64,000 nt of DNA from Syngnathus acus (taxonomy: Eukaryota > Chordata > Actinopteri > Syngnathiformes > Syngnathidae). The translations under genes were made by a program, and so were the position numbers. The DNA lies in contig NC_051100.1 in assembly GCF_901709675.1 (NCBI RefSeq), positions 3,906,001 through 3,970,000 on the forward strand. Direction: 5' to 3'. Every line of letters starts with the position of its first letter. Within the stretch, counting starts at the first letter, position 1. The notes under the pieces were generated by a model. That model worked only from the letters and a program-made list of their open reading frames with translations, searched no databases and was not told where the DNA came from. Shown piece by piece: positions 50,686 to 64,000 of the stretch.

Positions 50686-64000
<13,315 letters not shown>

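Overview
The window is nuclear DNA of a ray-finned (teleost) fish. All protein genes are split by spliceosomal introns, mostly short (many 62-150 bp). Dinucleotide microsatellites and homopolymers are common, and every protein recognised is a vertebrate family. I did not try to name the species.

Layout. (1) 1-6.0 kb, plus strand: pten exons 2-9 and 3'UTR; exon 1 lies upstream of the window. (2) 6.0-15.1 kb: gene-poor, with dispersed repeats and microsatellites. (3) 15.1-17.0 kb, plus: a complete nine-exon death receptor, best called fas. (4) 17.6-20.6 kb, plus: itprip, with one coding exon and an upstream non-coding exon. (5) 21.2-22.8 kb, minus: omega-class glutathione transferase (gsto1), head to head with (6) 23.9-29.6 kb, plus: cfap43, present only as its C-terminal coiled-coil half. 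(7) 29.7-30.8 kb, minus: sfr1, tail to tail with cfap43. (8) 35.0-49.1 kb, plus: col17a1, about 1,873 aa over more than 50 exons. (9) 50.7-62.6 kb, minus: slk, a 20-exon STE20-family kinase. The last 1.4 kb shows no gene.

The order itprip, gsto1, cfap43, sfr1, col17a1, slk matches, from memory, the human 10q24-q25 block. pten and fas come from a different part of human chromosome 10, so the fas/itprip gap is a rearrangement junction. The genes form no pathway. They include a PI(3,4,5)P3 phosphatase, an apoptosis receptor, an IP3-receptor regulator, a redox enzyme, a ciliary axoneme protein, a homologous-recombination factor, a hemidesmosomal collagen and a cytoskeletal kinase.

Exon boundaries were read by eye from GT/AG sites and reading phase. 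Reconstructed lengths close in frame: fas 316 aa, gsto1 239, cfap43 839, sfr1 205, col17a1 1,873, slk 1,144. The main points of interest are: a cfap43 without its WD40 half but with an RFX X-box-like site in the shared promoter; two repetitive inserts in col17a1 (a nine-residue intracellular repeat and a roughly 200-residue Gly/Ala/Ser-rich spacer); a 24-residue insert in the Pten C2 loop; an extra in-frame slk exon; and two dispersed repeat families.
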